Part shown: positions 13,891 to 22,372 of the stretch, piece by piece
Numbering within the stretch: position 1 is the stretch's first letter
Layout: the number at the start of each line of letters is the position of its first letter
Source: Nocardia asteroides
GTDB taxonomy: Bacteria; Actinomycetota; Actinomycetes; Mycobacteriales; Mycobacteriaceae
Assembly (NCBI RefSeq): GCF_900637185.1
Contig: NZ_LR134352.1
Coordinates: 5,074,001 to 5,138,000, forward strand
Length of the DNA: 64,000 nucleotides
Direction of reading: 5' to 3'
Notes under the pieces: model-generated
Databases searched by the model: none
Told to the model about the DNA's origin: nothing
What the model saw: the letters and a program-made list of their open reading frames with translations, nothing else
Made by a program: the position numbers and the translations under genes

Positions 13891-14999
13891 GCGCGACCAC
13901 GACCACCGATCACCCGCCCGTCGTCGGGAAGCTGTCCACGCTGGATCGGTTCCTGCCGCTGTGGATCGGCGCGGCCATGCTGGCCGGAATCCTGTTGGGT
14001 CGCCTGATCCCCGGGCTCGGTGACACCCTCGGCGCCGTCGAGATCGACGGGGTTTCGCTGCCGATCGCGATCGGGTTGCTGATCATGATGTACCCGGTGC
14101 TGGCGAAGGTCCGCTATGACCGCCTCGATACCGTCACCGGTGACCGCAAGCTGATGGCGGCCTCGCTCGCGCTGAACTGGATCCTGGGCCCGGCGCTGAT
14201 GTTCGCGCTGGCCTGGCTGTTCCTGCCGGATCTGCCCGAGTACCGCACCGGCCTGATCATCGTCGGGTTGGCGCGCTGCATCGCGATGGTGATCATCTGG
14301 AACGACCTGGCCTGCGGTGACCGCGAGGCCGCCGCTGTGCTGGTCGCGTTGAACTCGGTGTTCCAGGTGTTCATGTTCGCCGTGCTGGGCTGGTTCTACC
14401 TGTCGGTGCTGCCGGGCTGGCTGGGGCTCGAGCAAACCCACATCGACACCTCGCCGTGGCAGATCGCCAAGTCGGTGCTGATCTTCCTCGGTATCCCGCT
14501 GGTTGCCGGGTACCTGAGCAGGCGTATCGGCGAGCGGACCAAGGGCCGCGCCTGGTACGAGTCGAAGTTCCTGCCCAAGATCGGGCCGTGGGCGCTGTAC
14601 GGGCTGCTGTTCACGATCGTGATCCTGTTCGCCCTCCAAGGCAAGCAGATCACCTCCAACCCGTGGGATGTCGCGCGCATCGCGCTGCCGCTGCTGGTGT
14701 ACTTCGCCGTGATGTGGGGCGGGGGCTACCTGCTCGGCGCGCTGATGGGCCTGGGTTACGCGCGCACCACCACGTTGGCGTTCACCGCCGCGGGCAACAA
14801 CTTCGAGCTCGCCATCGCCGTCGCGATCGCCACCTACGGCGCCACTTCCGGTGAAGCGCTGGCCGGAGTCGTCGGCCCGCTCATCGAGGTGCCGGTGCTG
14901 GTCGCGCTGGTCTACGTCTCGCTCGCGCTGCGTAAACGCTTCCCCGACAACACTGTCGCGACCGCGCCTGCGCCGGTTGCCACTGAGGACGCCACCTGA
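13887..14999 (+). CDS. acr3: Arsenite efflux permease, ACR3 family
   Basis: This 370-residue membrane protein has about ten hydrophobic helices and conserved ACR3 signatures: LPIAIGLLIMMYPVLAKVRY, then GLARCIAMVIIWNDLACGD with the Cys essential in ACR3 pumps, and FTAAGNNFELAIAVAIA. The ATG at 13887 overlaps the arsR stop. ACR3 carriers expel As(III) using the membrane potential, and here arsA and arsD lie downstream, so it may also be energised by the ArsA ATPase. Family assignment is secure. Confidence 0.95.
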   Translation: MSATTTTDHPPVVGKLSTLDRFLPLWIGAAMLAGILLGRLIPGLGDTLGAVEIDGVSLPIAIGLLIMMYPVLAKVRYDRLDTVTGDRKLMAASLALNWILGPALMFALAWLFLPDLPEYRTGLIIVGLARCIAMVIIWNDLACGDREAAAVLVALNSVFQVFMFAVLGWFYLSVLPGWLGLEQTHIDTSPWQIAKSVLIFLGIPLVAGYLSRRIGERTKGRAWYESKFLPKIGPWALYGLLFTIVILFALQGKQITSNPWDVARIALPLLVYFAVMWGGGYLLGALMGLGYARTTTLAFTAAGNNFELAIAVAIATYGATSGEALAGVVGPLIEVPVLVALVYVSLALRKRFPDNTVATAPAPVATEDAT

Positions 15000-15095
15000 G
15001 CCACGCACCGCCGGTACGCGACGGCGATCACGTGCATCACCTGCTTTCCGAATCCGACACCTGATCAACAGCGGACCCGACAAAGGGACAGTGCT

Positions 15096-15767
15096 ATGAC
15101 CGACAGCCCGGTTACCCATGCCCACTACCACCGTGACGACCTGACCCTCGATCAGCGCCACGCGCTCAAGACCGCCGCGACGCGGCTACAGCGCGAGTTC
15201 GAGGGAACGTTCGGCATCGAGACGATCGACCGTTTCCTGCACGCGTCCTACGACCAGTTCGCCGGTCGCGCCACGGTGGTGAACTTCCTGCCGTTGCTCG
15301 CCGAGCGCTTCGCGCGTCAGCGGCTGACCGCGTTGGCCCGCGTCGAAGGCAAGGCCCACACCGGCAAGCCGACGGTGCTGTTCCTGTGTACCCACAACGC
15401 CGGACGTTCGCAGATGGCGCTCGGGTTCTTCACTCATCTGGCCGGTGACAACGCGGTGGCCTGGTCGGGTGGTTCCGAACCCGGCGACGAGATCAACCCG
15501 GCCGCGGTCGCGGCGATGGCCGAGGTCGGCATCGACATCACCGGCGAGTTCCCCAAGCCGTGGACCGAGGAGATCCTGCAGGCCGCGGACGTGATCATCA
15601 CGATGGGCTGTGGCGATGCCTGCCCGCTGTACCCGGGTCACCGCTACGAGGAGTGGCAGCTCGAGGATCCGGCCGGCCACGATGTCGCCGCGGTGCGCCC
15701 GATCCGCGACGACATCGAGACCCGGGTGCGGCATCTGCTCGCCGAGCTCGACATCCCCACCCACTGA
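15096..15767 (+). CDS. arsC: Arsenate reductase with N-terminal three-helix domain
   Basis: This 223-residue protein has an N-terminal helical domain (about residues 15-85: ATRLQREFEGTFGIETIDRF, then FLPLLAERFARQRLTALAR), common in actinobacterial ArsC proteins. A low-molecular-weight-phosphatase-fold reductase domain follows, with the loop CTHNAGR (C98-R104). The motif MGCGDACPLYPG carries two further cysteines and EEWQLEDPAG the catalytic Asp. It reduces As(V) to As(III) for export by ACR3, probably with mycothiol/mycoredoxin or thioredoxin. It starts 96 bases after acr3 and is followed by a second, shorter arsC. The start ATG at 15096 is preceded by AAAGGGAC. Confidence 0.92.
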   Translation: MTDSPVTHAHYHRDDLTLDQRHALKTAATRLQREFEGTFGIETIDRFLHASYDQFAGRATVVNFLPLLAERFARQRLTALARVEGKAHTGKPTVLFLCTHNAGRSQMALGFFTHLAGDNAVAWSGGSEPGDEINPAAVAAMAEVGIDITGEFPKPWTEEILQAADVIITMGCGDACPLYPGHRYEEWQLEDPAGHDVAAVRPIRDDIETRVRHLLAELDIPTH

Positions 15768-15799
15768 GACCTCTCCCCCACCGAAAGGTATTGCACCCC

Positions 15800-16210
15800 A
15801 TGTCGACCAAGCCCAGCGTGCTCTTCGTCTGCGTCCACAACGCCGGACGTTCCCAGATGGCACAAGGCTTCCTCAGCCACCTCGCCGGTGACGACATCGA
15901 GGTCCGCTCCGCCGGGAGCGCCCCCGGGGACGCCCTCAACCCCGCCGCCGTCGAAGCCATGGCCGAACTGGGCATCGACATCACCGCCCAGGCGCCGAAA
16001 ATCCTCACCCCCGACGCCGTCGAGACCTCCTCGGTGGTGATCACCATGGGCTGCGGTGACGCGTGCCCGTACTTCCCCGGTGTCGACTACCGCGACTGGA
16101 AGCTCGAAGATCCCGCGGGCAAGGGCGTGGAATCGGTGCGGCCGATCCGCGACGAGATCAAGAAGCGCATCGAGGAACTGATCGCCGAACTGCTGCCCGC
16201 CCGCGCCTGA
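15800..16210 (+). CDS. arsC: Arsenate reductase, single-domain form
   Basis: This 136-residue enzyme is the bare reductase domain: loop CVHNAGR (C11-R17), ITMGCGDACPYFPGVDYRDW with two redox cysteines, and LEDPAGKG with the catalytic Asp. The ATG at 15800 follows GAAAGG by a normal spacing. It is a close paralogue of the domain in the preceding gene, so the operon carries two reductases. Together with the fused ArsC domains at 6.5 and 8.1 kb, the island has four. Different reductant partners could explain the redundancy, but that is an inference. Confidence 0.92.
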   Translation: MSTKPSVLFVCVHNAGRSQMAQGFLSHLAGDDIEVRSAGSAPGDALNPAAVEAMAELGIDITAQAPKILTPDAVETSSVVITMGCGDACPYFPGVDYRDWKLEDPAGKGVESVRPIRDEIKKRIEELIAELLPARA

Positions 16211-16233
16211 TCCGCCCGACCCGAGAAAGCGAC

Positions 16234-16620
16234 ATGTCGATGAGCAAGATCGAGGTATTCGAGCCCGCGTTGTGCTGCAACACCGGTGTCTGCGGCCCCG
16301 ACGTCGACCAGGCCCTGGTGAACTTCACCGCGGACCTGGACTGGTTGCGCGGCGAGGGCGGCGACATCACCCGGTTCAACATGGCCTCGGAGCCGATGGC
16401 GTTCGCGAGCAACGACGCCGTGCGGAGCTTTCTCGAAGTCGCTGGCTCGCAAGGGCTTCCGCTGGTGCTCGTCGACGGGGTGACCGCGCTGACCGGCCGC
16501 TATCCGACTCGTGCGGAGATCACCTCGTGGGCGCGCATCACCCAGGTGAGCCCGCGGCCGCAGGGTGTGGCGTTGCTCGATATCGCCGAGGACGGGTGCA
16601 GCGGACCCGGGTGCTGCTGA
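16234..16620 (+). CDS. arsD: ArsD arsenite metallochaperone
   Basis: This protein of 126-128 residues has the ArsD signature EPALCCNTGVCGPDVD. If translation starts at the second Met (16240), the metal-binding cysteines fall at C12, C13 and C18, the positions in E. coli ArsD. The GAGAAAG ribosome-binding site suits the ATG at 16234 better. The C-terminus ends in CSGPGCC, a second vicinal Cys motif. ArsD hands As(III) to the ArsA ATPase, encoded directly downstream with a likely overlap or a gap of a few bases. Its presence argues that the efflux system here is ATP-driven. Confidence 0.93.
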   Translation: MSMSKIEVFEPALCCNTGVCGPDVDQALVNFTADLDWLRGEGGDITRFNMASEPMAFASNDAVRSFLEVAGSQGLPLVLVDGVTALTGRYPTRAEITSWARITQVSPRPQGVALLDIAEDGCSGPGCC

Positions 16621-16625
16621 TCACC

Positions 16626-18395
16626 GTGGACATTCCTGCCTTCTTGACCGATGCCCCGCGCTTCGTCTTCTTCACCGGGAAGGGCGGGGTCGGCAAGACC
16701 TCGGTCGCATGCGCCTCGGCGATCGCGCTCGCCCGCAACGGTGCCCGGGTGCTGCTGGTCAGCACGGATCCGGCGTCCAACATCGGGCACGTCTTCGAGA
16801 CGACCGTCGGCGCGTCGGTCACCGCGATCCCCGCGGTGACCGGCCTGTCGGCGTTGGAGATCGATCCGCACCAGGTGGCGGCCGCGTACCGCGAGCGAAT
16901 CATCGGCCCGGTACGAGGGCTGCTGCCCGCCGCCGAGATCGACACCATCACCGAGCAGTTGTCGGGTTCGTGCACCACCGAGATCGCCTCGTTCAACGAG
17001 TTCACCGCGCTGCTCGATCCGGCCGCAAGCGAACTCGCGGAGTTCGACCACATCGTCTTCGACACCGCCCCGACCGGGCACACGATCCGGTTGCTGCAAC
17101 TACCGGGCGCGTGGACCGACTACCTGCAGGGCAGCGGCGACGCATCGTGTTTGGGTCCGCTGTCGGGATTGGACGACCAACGGCAAACCTACGCGGCCGC
17201 CGTGCGCGCGCTGACCGACCCCGCCCTGACGCGACTGGTTCTGGTCGCCCGGGCCCAGGACGCGGCGCTGCGCGAGGTGGCTCGCACCTTCGACGAGCTC
17301 ACCGCCATCGGTGTCACCGCCGGTCACTTGATCCTGAATGCCGTACTGCCACAGGTTGATACGGCCGACGAATTGGCAGCCGCGATCGCTCGACGCGAAG
17401 CAGCGGCGATCGAGGCGATGCCGCGCTCCTTAGCCCGATTGCCATGCGACCGGATCACCCTCAAGCCGGTCGAGATGGTCGGCGTCGCAGCGTTGGACAC
17501 CTTGTTCGGCCCGTCCGCGGCCGCGACCGTGCCTGCCGAGGCTCCGGTGGTCGACTCGGCTCCGCTGGCGGCGCTGATCGACGAATTGGCCCTGGACGGG
17601 CACGGTTTGATCATGTGCATGGGCAAGGGCGGTGTCGGCAAGACGACCATCGCCGCGGCGATCGCGACCGCGCTGGCAGCGCGCGGCCACGATGTCCACC
17701 TGACCACGACCGATCCCGCCGCGCATCTGATCGACACCGTCGGCGACACCCCGACCACGGTGCAGCTCTCGCGCATCGACCCCGTCGAGGCGACCGAGGA
17801 CTACCGCCGGCGAGTGTTGCGCACCCGCGGGGCCGACCTCGACGAGCAGGGACGTGCCGCGCTCGCGGAGGATCTGCTTTCGCCGTGCACCGAAGAAGTC
17901 GCAGTGTTCCAGGCCTTTTCGCGCCTGGTTCATGAATCCCGCCGACGCTATGTCGTGGTCGACACCGCCCCGACCGGGCATACCCTGCTGCTGCTCGATG
18001 CCACCGGCGCCTATCACCGCGAGATCAGCCGCAACCTCGGCACGGACCGGAATTTCACTACGCCGCTGATGCGGTTGCAGGATCCTGATCAGACGAAGAT
18101 CATCGTCGTGACGGCACCGGAGTCGACGCCGATCCTCGAATCGGTCGAACTGTGCGTGGATCTGGAACGCGCGGGCATCACCGCCTGGGCCTGGGTATTG
18201 AACAACTCGCTCGCTGCCGCCCACCCCGCCGACGGTTTGCTGCGCGCACGGGCTGCGGCCGAAGTGCCCCATATCGAGGCGGTGGCAACGCGATACAGCC
18301 ACCGATACGCGATCGTGCCGATGTCCAGCGCCGAGCCGACGGGCACCCGCCGGTTGACCGAGCTGTCCGGAGAAGCTGTGGTGTCGAGCTGGTGA
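16626..18395 (+). CDS. arsA: ArsA arsenite-stimulated ATPase (tandem-repeat form)
   Basis: This protein of about 589 residues has two homologous ATPase halves, each with GKGGVGKT (from G18 and G333) and the switch DTAPTGHT. The three As(III)-binding cysteines of E. coli ArsA (C113, C172, C422) have counterparts: C116 (GSCTTEIASF), C175 (ASCLGP) and C421 (SPCTEEVAVF). It is therefore a complete, catalytically plausible pump ATPase that couples to a membrane carrier, here ACR3. The start is uncertain: GTG 16626 and GTG 16611 (overlapping arsD) are both possible. It is the last gene of the arsR operon. Confidence 0.93.
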   Translation: MDIPAFLTDAPRFVFFTGKGGVGKTSVACASAIALARNGARVLLVSTDPASNIGHVFETTVGASVTAIPAVTGLSALEIDPHQVAAAYRERIIGPVRGLLPAAEIDTITEQLSGSCTTEIASFNEFTALLDPAASELAEFDHIVFDTAPTGHTIRLLQLPGAWTDYLQGSGDASCLGPLSGLDDQRQTYAAAVRALTDPALTRLVLVARAQDAALREVARTFDELTAIGVTAGHLILNAVLPQVDTADELAAAIARREAAAIEAMPRSLARLPCDRITLKPVEMVGVAALDTLFGPSAAATVPAEAPVVDSAPLAALIDELALDGHGLIMCMGKGGVGKTTIAAAIATALAARGHDVHLTTTDPAAHLIDTVGDTPTTVQLSRIDPVEATEDYRRRVLRTRGADLDEQGRAALAEDLLSPCTEEVAVFQAFSRLVHESRRRYVVVDTAPTGHTLLLLDATGAYHREISRNLGTDRNFTTPLMRLQDPDQTKIIVVTAPESTPILESVELCVDLERAGITAWAWVLNNSLAAAHPADGLLRARAAAEVPHIEAVATRYSHRYAIVPMSSAEPTGTRRLTELSGEAVVSSW

Positions 18396-18414
18396 AGTGA
18401 ACCGGTCCAGGGGC

Positions 18415-18558
18415 ATGCACTTCCCGACCCATTGGGATCGCTTCTTCAGCGACTACATGACGCTCAAGGACGTATACCGTTACCCGGCACGGCATTTCGA
18501 CTTCCATCGCGAGCAACTGACGATCGGCCCCCTGGATCGTCGGCCTGGGCCCGCGTAG
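18415..18558 (+). pseudogene. 3' fragment of a DinB-fold gene (copy of the end of the gene at 22,981)
   Basis: The 47 residues encoded here, with RYPARHFDFHREQLTIG, are nearly the same as the last 48 residues of the DinB-fold protein encoded at 22,981-23,538, down to a similar PGPA end. Everything upstream of the matching point is missing and is replaced by the arsA 3' end. It is therefore a broken duplicate. With the intact copy it brackets the mercury and LpqS/UreH/HMA segment (18.4-23.5 kb), which may have moved in as a unit. Confidence 0.7.
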
Positions 18559-18660
18559 CACTGCATCAACGCGACAGCCCGCACCCCGGCGCGGGCTCGG
18601 CGATCGGGTGTCGTCTTTCAAGTCCGCGCCGGCAAACCTGACTAGAAACTGGGCCACGGT

Positions 18661-18690
18661 CTTGACCTTGTACCTGGGTACAGGGTCAAG
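18661..18690 (+). promoter_or_regulatory. MerR operator/promoter
   Basis: A 30-base dyad with 14-base arms (CTTGACCTTGTACC and GGTACAGGGTCAAG) around a 2-base centre has a single arm mismatch. It includes a TTGACC -35 element and places the operator in the long spacer before a -10 region near the merR start, as in classic mer promoters. It lies nine bases before the merR ATG, so the transcript may be leaderless. Confidence 0.8.
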
Positions 18691-18699
18691 AATGGGTCT

Positions 18700-19101
18700 A
18701 TGCGAACCGGTGAGCTGGCCGCGCAGGCGGGAGTGAACGCGCAGACCCTGCGCTACTACGAGCGACGCGGCCTGCTGGCACGCCCGCCCCGGTCAGCAGC
18801 CGGTTACCGCAGCTATCCCGTCGAAGCGGTCGTGACAGTGCGGTTCGTCAAGCGCGCCCAAGACCTGGGCTTCACGCTCGACGAGATCGAGGAACTGCTT
18901 CAGCTGGCCGATGGCGGACCAGCGGACTGCGATGCGGCGCGCGCACTGGCGCAAGACCGGGCCACGCAGCTCGCGCAACGGATCGCCGACCTACAACGCA
19001 TGCAGCGGTCGCTGGCCGAGTTGATCACGACCTGCGAACTTCCGCGCGACCAACGCCGTTGCCCGATCTTGACTTCACTGAACGAGGAACAACGCCCATG
19101 A
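18700..19101 (+). CDS. merR: MerR mercury-responsive regulator
   Basis: This 133-residue protein has the MerR-family HTH (GELAAQAGVNAQTLRYYERR, then GLL) and a dimerisation coiled coil. It keeps the three Hg(II)-binding cysteines of MerR with correct spacing: C77 (ADCDAA), C112 and C121 (C-x8-C in TTCELPRDQRRCPIL). This distinguishes it from copper or zinc members of the family. It is read in the same direction as merB, overlaps it by four bases (ATGA), and has a strong mer-type dyad upstream. It should act as repressor and Hg(II)-dependent activator of its own operon. Confidence 0.92.
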   Translation: MRTGELAAQAGVNAQTLRYYERRGLLARPPRSAAGYRSYPVEAVVTVRFVKRAQDLGFTLDEIEELLQLADGGPADCDAARALAQDRATQLAQRIADLQRMQRSLAELITTCELPRDQRRCPILTSLNEEQRP

Positions 19102-20102
19102 GACTCGAGATCCTGCAGGTCGCCGACTGCCCGAATGTGCCGGTGCTCGAAGAACGTATCCGACGCGCGGTCGCCGATCGACCGGTCGACGTCGAGATCG
19201 TGCATCGCGTCATCGACAACGCCGAACAAGCCGCATCCGCGGGAATGACCGGCTCACCTACTTTGCTGGTCGACGGCCGGGATCCCTTCGCGGTGGACGG
19301 TTCGGTGACGAGCGTGTCGTGTCGGTTGTACCCCTCGGCGAATGGGCTCGACGGCGCCCCTTCGGTCTCCGCGCTGCGTACAGCTTTGGGGCTCGACGAG
19401 GCCGAGGGGGTGAGCGACGGCGACGAAATCACAGCGTGCTGCCCGTCGGAGTCAGGGGCAGCATCTGCGTTGGACGAGTTGAGTTCTCAGCGTGACGATG
19501 CGCGCCCAGCGAATCCTGTCGAGCGTGCGGTCCACCACGCTATCCTGCGAGGCTTCGCGGAACGAGGACGTCCACCTACCGCCATGGAAATTTCCGAAGT
19601 GGTTGCAGGACAATATGTTTCCATCGCTTCTGTGTTGCGACGGTTGCACGAGACCGATGTCATTCGCCTCAACGGAGATGGTGAGATCGCGTCGGCCTAT
19701 CCGTTCTCGGGCACACCGACACCGCACCGCGTCCAGATCATCGACGGACCGATCGTGTACGCCATGTGCGCTGTCGATGCCCTGGGCTTGGCGGCCATGC
19801 TCGATACCGATGTCGAAGTCAGCTCCGCCGACCCGGTCACCCACGCACCGATCACCGTCGTCATCCACAGCCAGCACCTGACCGCCGATCCCGCGACTGC
19901 CGTGGTGTTCGTCGGAGGGCAAGCGAACCAGGAAACAACGGCTGACGCCTGCTGCAACTACCTGAACTTCTTCACCGACCGGCCAGCCGCCGAGGCATGG
20001 GCTGCCGACCACCCCGAGGTCTCCGGCTTGGTCCTGGACCTGCCCCAGGCACACGATCTCGGCAACCAGATCTTCGCGAACATGCTTCACGGGGTCAGCT
20101 GA
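19098..20102 (+). CDS. merB: Organomercurial lyase MerB with N-terminal thioredoxin-like domain
   Basis: This 334-residue protein has a C-terminal alkylmercury lyase domain (about residues 135-334) with the catalytic residues C224 and D227 (VYAMCAVDALG) and C285/C286 (DACCNYLNFF), matching C96, D99 and C159 of plasmid MerB. The first 110 residues form an extra thioredoxin-like domain (LEILQVADCPNVPVLEERIR, then GMTGSPTLLVDG). MerB cleaves C-Hg bonds and releases Hg(II), normally for reduction by MerA. No merA, merT or merP is present in the window. The extra domain could hand over or hold Hg(II); that is an inference. It overlaps merR by four bases. Confidence 0.92.
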   Translation: MRLEILQVADCPNVPVLEERIRRAVADRPVDVEIVHRVIDNAEQAASAGMTGSPTLLVDGRDPFAVDGSVTSVSCRLYPSANGLDGAPSVSALRTALGLDEAEGVSDGDEITACCPSESGAASALDELSSQRDDARPANPVERAVHHAILRGFAERGRPPTAMEISEVVAGQYVSIASVLRRLHETDVIRLNGDGEIASAYPFSGTPTPHRVQIIDGPIVYAMCAVDALGLAAMLDTDVEVSSADPVTHAPITVVIHSQHLTADPATAVVFVGGQANQETTADACCNYLNFFTDRPAAEAWAADHPEVSGLVLDLPQAHDLGNQIFANMLHGVS

Positions 20103-20164
20103 CACGGGGCGAATCCGCCACAAGAGCAAATTTACGGCAGCCTCTCCCGAGACCGGACGGTCGC

Positions 20165-20577
20165 GTGCGGCGTGGAGGCACTGGGTTCTCTGGAGGCATT
20201 AGGCGGCCTAGACTTCCGGATCTCGCGGTCGGCAGGTTGTTGGCGCTGGCGGTGGTCGGGGTGCCGTCGACGGACCTGCACGGCCCGCTGCACCGGATCG
20301 GAATCATGGACCCCGCCTGCGGCGGTACCCGCTCGGTGTTTCTGTTCTTGCACGGCGACCTCACCCGAGCGCTGCACTACAACCCGGCCGGACCGATTGT
20401 CGTGCTCGCCGCCGCGCTGATCGTCCTGCGGACTGGCGCCGGGTGGCTCACCGGCGCTGGATCGCCGTGGCAGTGCCGCGCCGTGCGGCATTACTGGTCG
20501 CGGCCATCGGATTGTTGGTGCTGGAACTCAACCAGCAGGCCAATGCCGACCTGCTGACCAGCCCATGGCCGGGATGA
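20165..20577 (+). pseudogene. DUF2752-like membrane protein, frameshifted
   Basis: From GTG 20165 the frame encodes a short hydrophobic start and then GIMDPACGGTRSVFLFLHGD and LTRALHYNPAGPIVVLA, resembling the DUF2752 core (CPxCGxTR...HGD...NP). Near 20,450 the natural protein sequence jumps to another frame, giving WIAVAVPRRAALLVAAIGLL and ending in LLTSPWPG at TGA 20575-20577. Without a one-base shift the product would change into an Arg/Trp/Cys-rich tail. It is either a true frameshift mutation or a sequence error. Confidence 0.5.
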
Positions 20578-20704
20578 GATGCCCGCACCGCTCGCGATCG
20601 TGCTCGCGTTGCCGGGGCCAGCTATGCCCCGCGGCGGCCGGCAAACCCGACCTGTGGATGGCCGCACCCAGCTGCCGACGAATGACAGCAGTACGATCCT
20701 CATC

Positions 20705-21172
20705 GTGACCAGCGCTCCGCCCGCAACGCACCGAACCGGACTTCTCCGGCTCGTCGTCGTGTTGGCGGCGATGGTCGGAATCGCGCTCATCCAGAGCGGA
20801 CATTGCCAGGCCGCCGCGTCGATGGACATGTCCATGGCAAGCAGCTTCACGACGGTTGGCCCCTGCGGACCGGCACACACCGGCACCGACCAGAATGCGA
20901 TCCACCCCGGTCACGATCAGGGCGCGGAGATGGTCCAGGTCGAGTCCGCATCCGTGACGGCTGGATCAGAGCACGCCCAACCCGCCGTCCCGGCCGCGAT
21001 CGTGATGGCCTGCTTGGCGGTCTTCCTGGCGCTGCTGGCTGGTATGGCATTGCCGCGCCACCTCGGGCGCGTCTACTCGATTCGCACTCCTCTTCCGCTG
21101 GACGGGCCAGAGCCTGCCTCGGTGCTGCCGCGCCCGCCCAGCCTCGCCGAACTCTGCGTGCTGCGGACATAA
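20705..21172 (+). CDS. LpqS/DUF6153-like secreted or membrane protein, probable copper link
   Basis: This protein of about 155 residues has an N-terminal hydrophobic helix (LLRLVVVLAAMVGIALI), a His/Met-bearing stretch (GHCQAAASMDMSM, HPGHDQG), a second hydrophobic helix (AIVMACLAVFLALLAGMAL) and a C-terminus ending in LAELCVLRT. The layout and Cys-containing tail resemble actinobacterial LpqS-like/DUF6153 proteins, some of which are copper-responsive. The GTG at 20705 is chosen because a -10-like TACGAT lies just upstream, suggesting a leaderless start; an ATG at 20579 is also open. It precedes the UreH-type gene by about 120 bases. Function is not established. Confidence 0.55.
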   Translation: MTSAPPATHRTGLLRLVVVLAAMVGIALIQSGHCQAAASMDMSMASSFTTVGPCGPAHTGTDQNAIHPGHDQGAEMVQVESASVTAGSEHAQPAVPAAIVMACLAVFLALLAGMALPRHLGRVYSIRTPLPLDGPEPASVLPRPPSLAELCVLRT

Positions 21173-21291
21173 GCCGCAGATGCCACGGGTCCGTCGCATC
21201 CCGCGACCGACCCGTCCCGTCGTGCGTTCGACCAAACGCCGCGGGCGCGTCTGCGCAAGTCCGCCACCTCCCTCACGCAGGAGTTCCTATC

Positions 21292-22353
21292 GTGAACCTC
21301 GTCCCTGTTCTCGCCACCGGCCTGTTCGCCGGGGGCATCTCGTGCGCCGCCGTTCAAGGCGGCCTGTTGACCGGTGTCATCACCCGCCAACGCACCAGCT
21401 CCGCAACCGCCACAGCCGGGAAGTCGGTCGCCGTCGAATCCCCACCCCGGATCTGGACCCGCCTTGGTGACGATCTGACACCGGTCGGTGGTTTCCTCGC
21501 CGGAAAGCTCCTCTCACACACCCTGCTCGGTGCCGCTCTCGGAGCTCTTGGCGGTGTAGTGCAGCTCTCGATCGGCATCCGGACCTGGTTGCAGATCGGT
21601 ACCGGACTGCTGATCATCCTCTTCGGCCTCGCCCAGCTCGGTGTCCCGGGCTTCCGCGGCATCGTCGTCGAACCACCCACCTCCTGGATGCGGATCGTGC
21701 GCAACGGCGCCCGCCTGCACACCGCGTTCGCCCCCGCGGTACTCGGGGTGCTGACCATCCTGATCCCCTGCGGAATCACGCTGTCGGTCGAAGCCCTCGC
21801 GCTGGCGTCCGGGTCACCGCTGTGGGGTGCGGCGGCGATGGCGGTATTCGTGCTCGGCACCGGGCCATTGTTCGCTGTACTCGGGTACGCGGCCCGCGTC
21901 GCTGCCACCGCATGGCGCGGTCGATTGGCGGTTGCGACCGGGCTGGTAGTGCTCGGCATGGGCTTCTACACCCTCAACGGCGGACTCGAACTGGCCGGCT
22001 CCCCGCTGGCCGCCGGACGCATCGCCGAGTCATTCGGCGCCGGCGAACCTCCTGTCGCCGATGCCTCCGCCGCGATGGTCGCCACGGGCGTGCAGGTCGT
22101 GACGATTACCGCCCGCACCGGCGCCTACACCCCGGGCAACGTCGAAGCGAAATCCGGTGTCCCGACCACCCTGGTGGTCAAAACCAACGGCGTCCAGGGC
22201 TGCATCCGGTCGATGGTCATCCCCAGCCTCGGCATCCAGAAAATCCTGCCGACTACCGGGGAGACCCGCATCGACCTGGGAGTCCTGCAACCCGGCCGCC
22301 TGGACTACACCTGCGGTATGGGCATGTACTCCGGCATGCTCACCGTCGCCTGA
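21292..22353 (+). CDS. UreH/TauE-type membrane protein with C-terminal cupredoxin-like domain
   Basis: This 353-residue protein starts at GTG 21292, after GCAGGAG. Residues 1 to about 240 are a six-helix-type membrane domain of the sulfite exporter TauE/SafE/UreH-like family. It starts with TGLFAGGISCAAVQGGLLTG and later has LIPCGITLSVEALALA. Both carry a Cys next to a Gly or Pro, suited to metal or electron transfer. The last 90 residues form a cupredoxin-like domain (VQVVTITARTGAYTPGNVEA, then GCIRSMVIPSLG and YTCGMGMYSGM) with Cys and Met ligand candidates. The following gene is a CopZ-like HMA protein. The pair probably moves or traps copper or a related metal; substrate and direction are not known. 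Confidence 0.78.
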   Translation: MNLVPVLATGLFAGGISCAAVQGGLLTGVITRQRTSSATATAGKSVAVESPPRIWTRLGDDLTPVGGFLAGKLLSHTLLGAALGALGGVVQLSIGIRTWLQIGTGLLIILFGLAQLGVPGFRGIVVEPPTSWMRIVRNGARLHTAFAPAVLGVLTILIPCGITLSVEALALASGSPLWGAAAMAVFVLGTGPLFAVLGYAARVAATAWRGRLAVATGLVVLGMGFYTLNGGLELAGSPLAAGRIAESFGAGEPPVADASAAMVATGVQVVTITARTGAYTPGNVEAKSGVPTTLVVKTNGVQGCIRSMVIPSLGIQKILPTTGETRIDLGVLQPGRLDYTCGMGMYSGMLTVA

Positions 22354-22372
22354 CAAAAAGGACCGAAAACCA

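Noticed and set aside
20803..21291. A longer N-terminus for the UreH-type protein (open frame extends upstream)
   Set aside because: The upstream part is Arg/Pro-rich and overlaps the LpqS-like gene. GTG 21292 has a good ribosome-binding site and starts directly at the first membrane helix.
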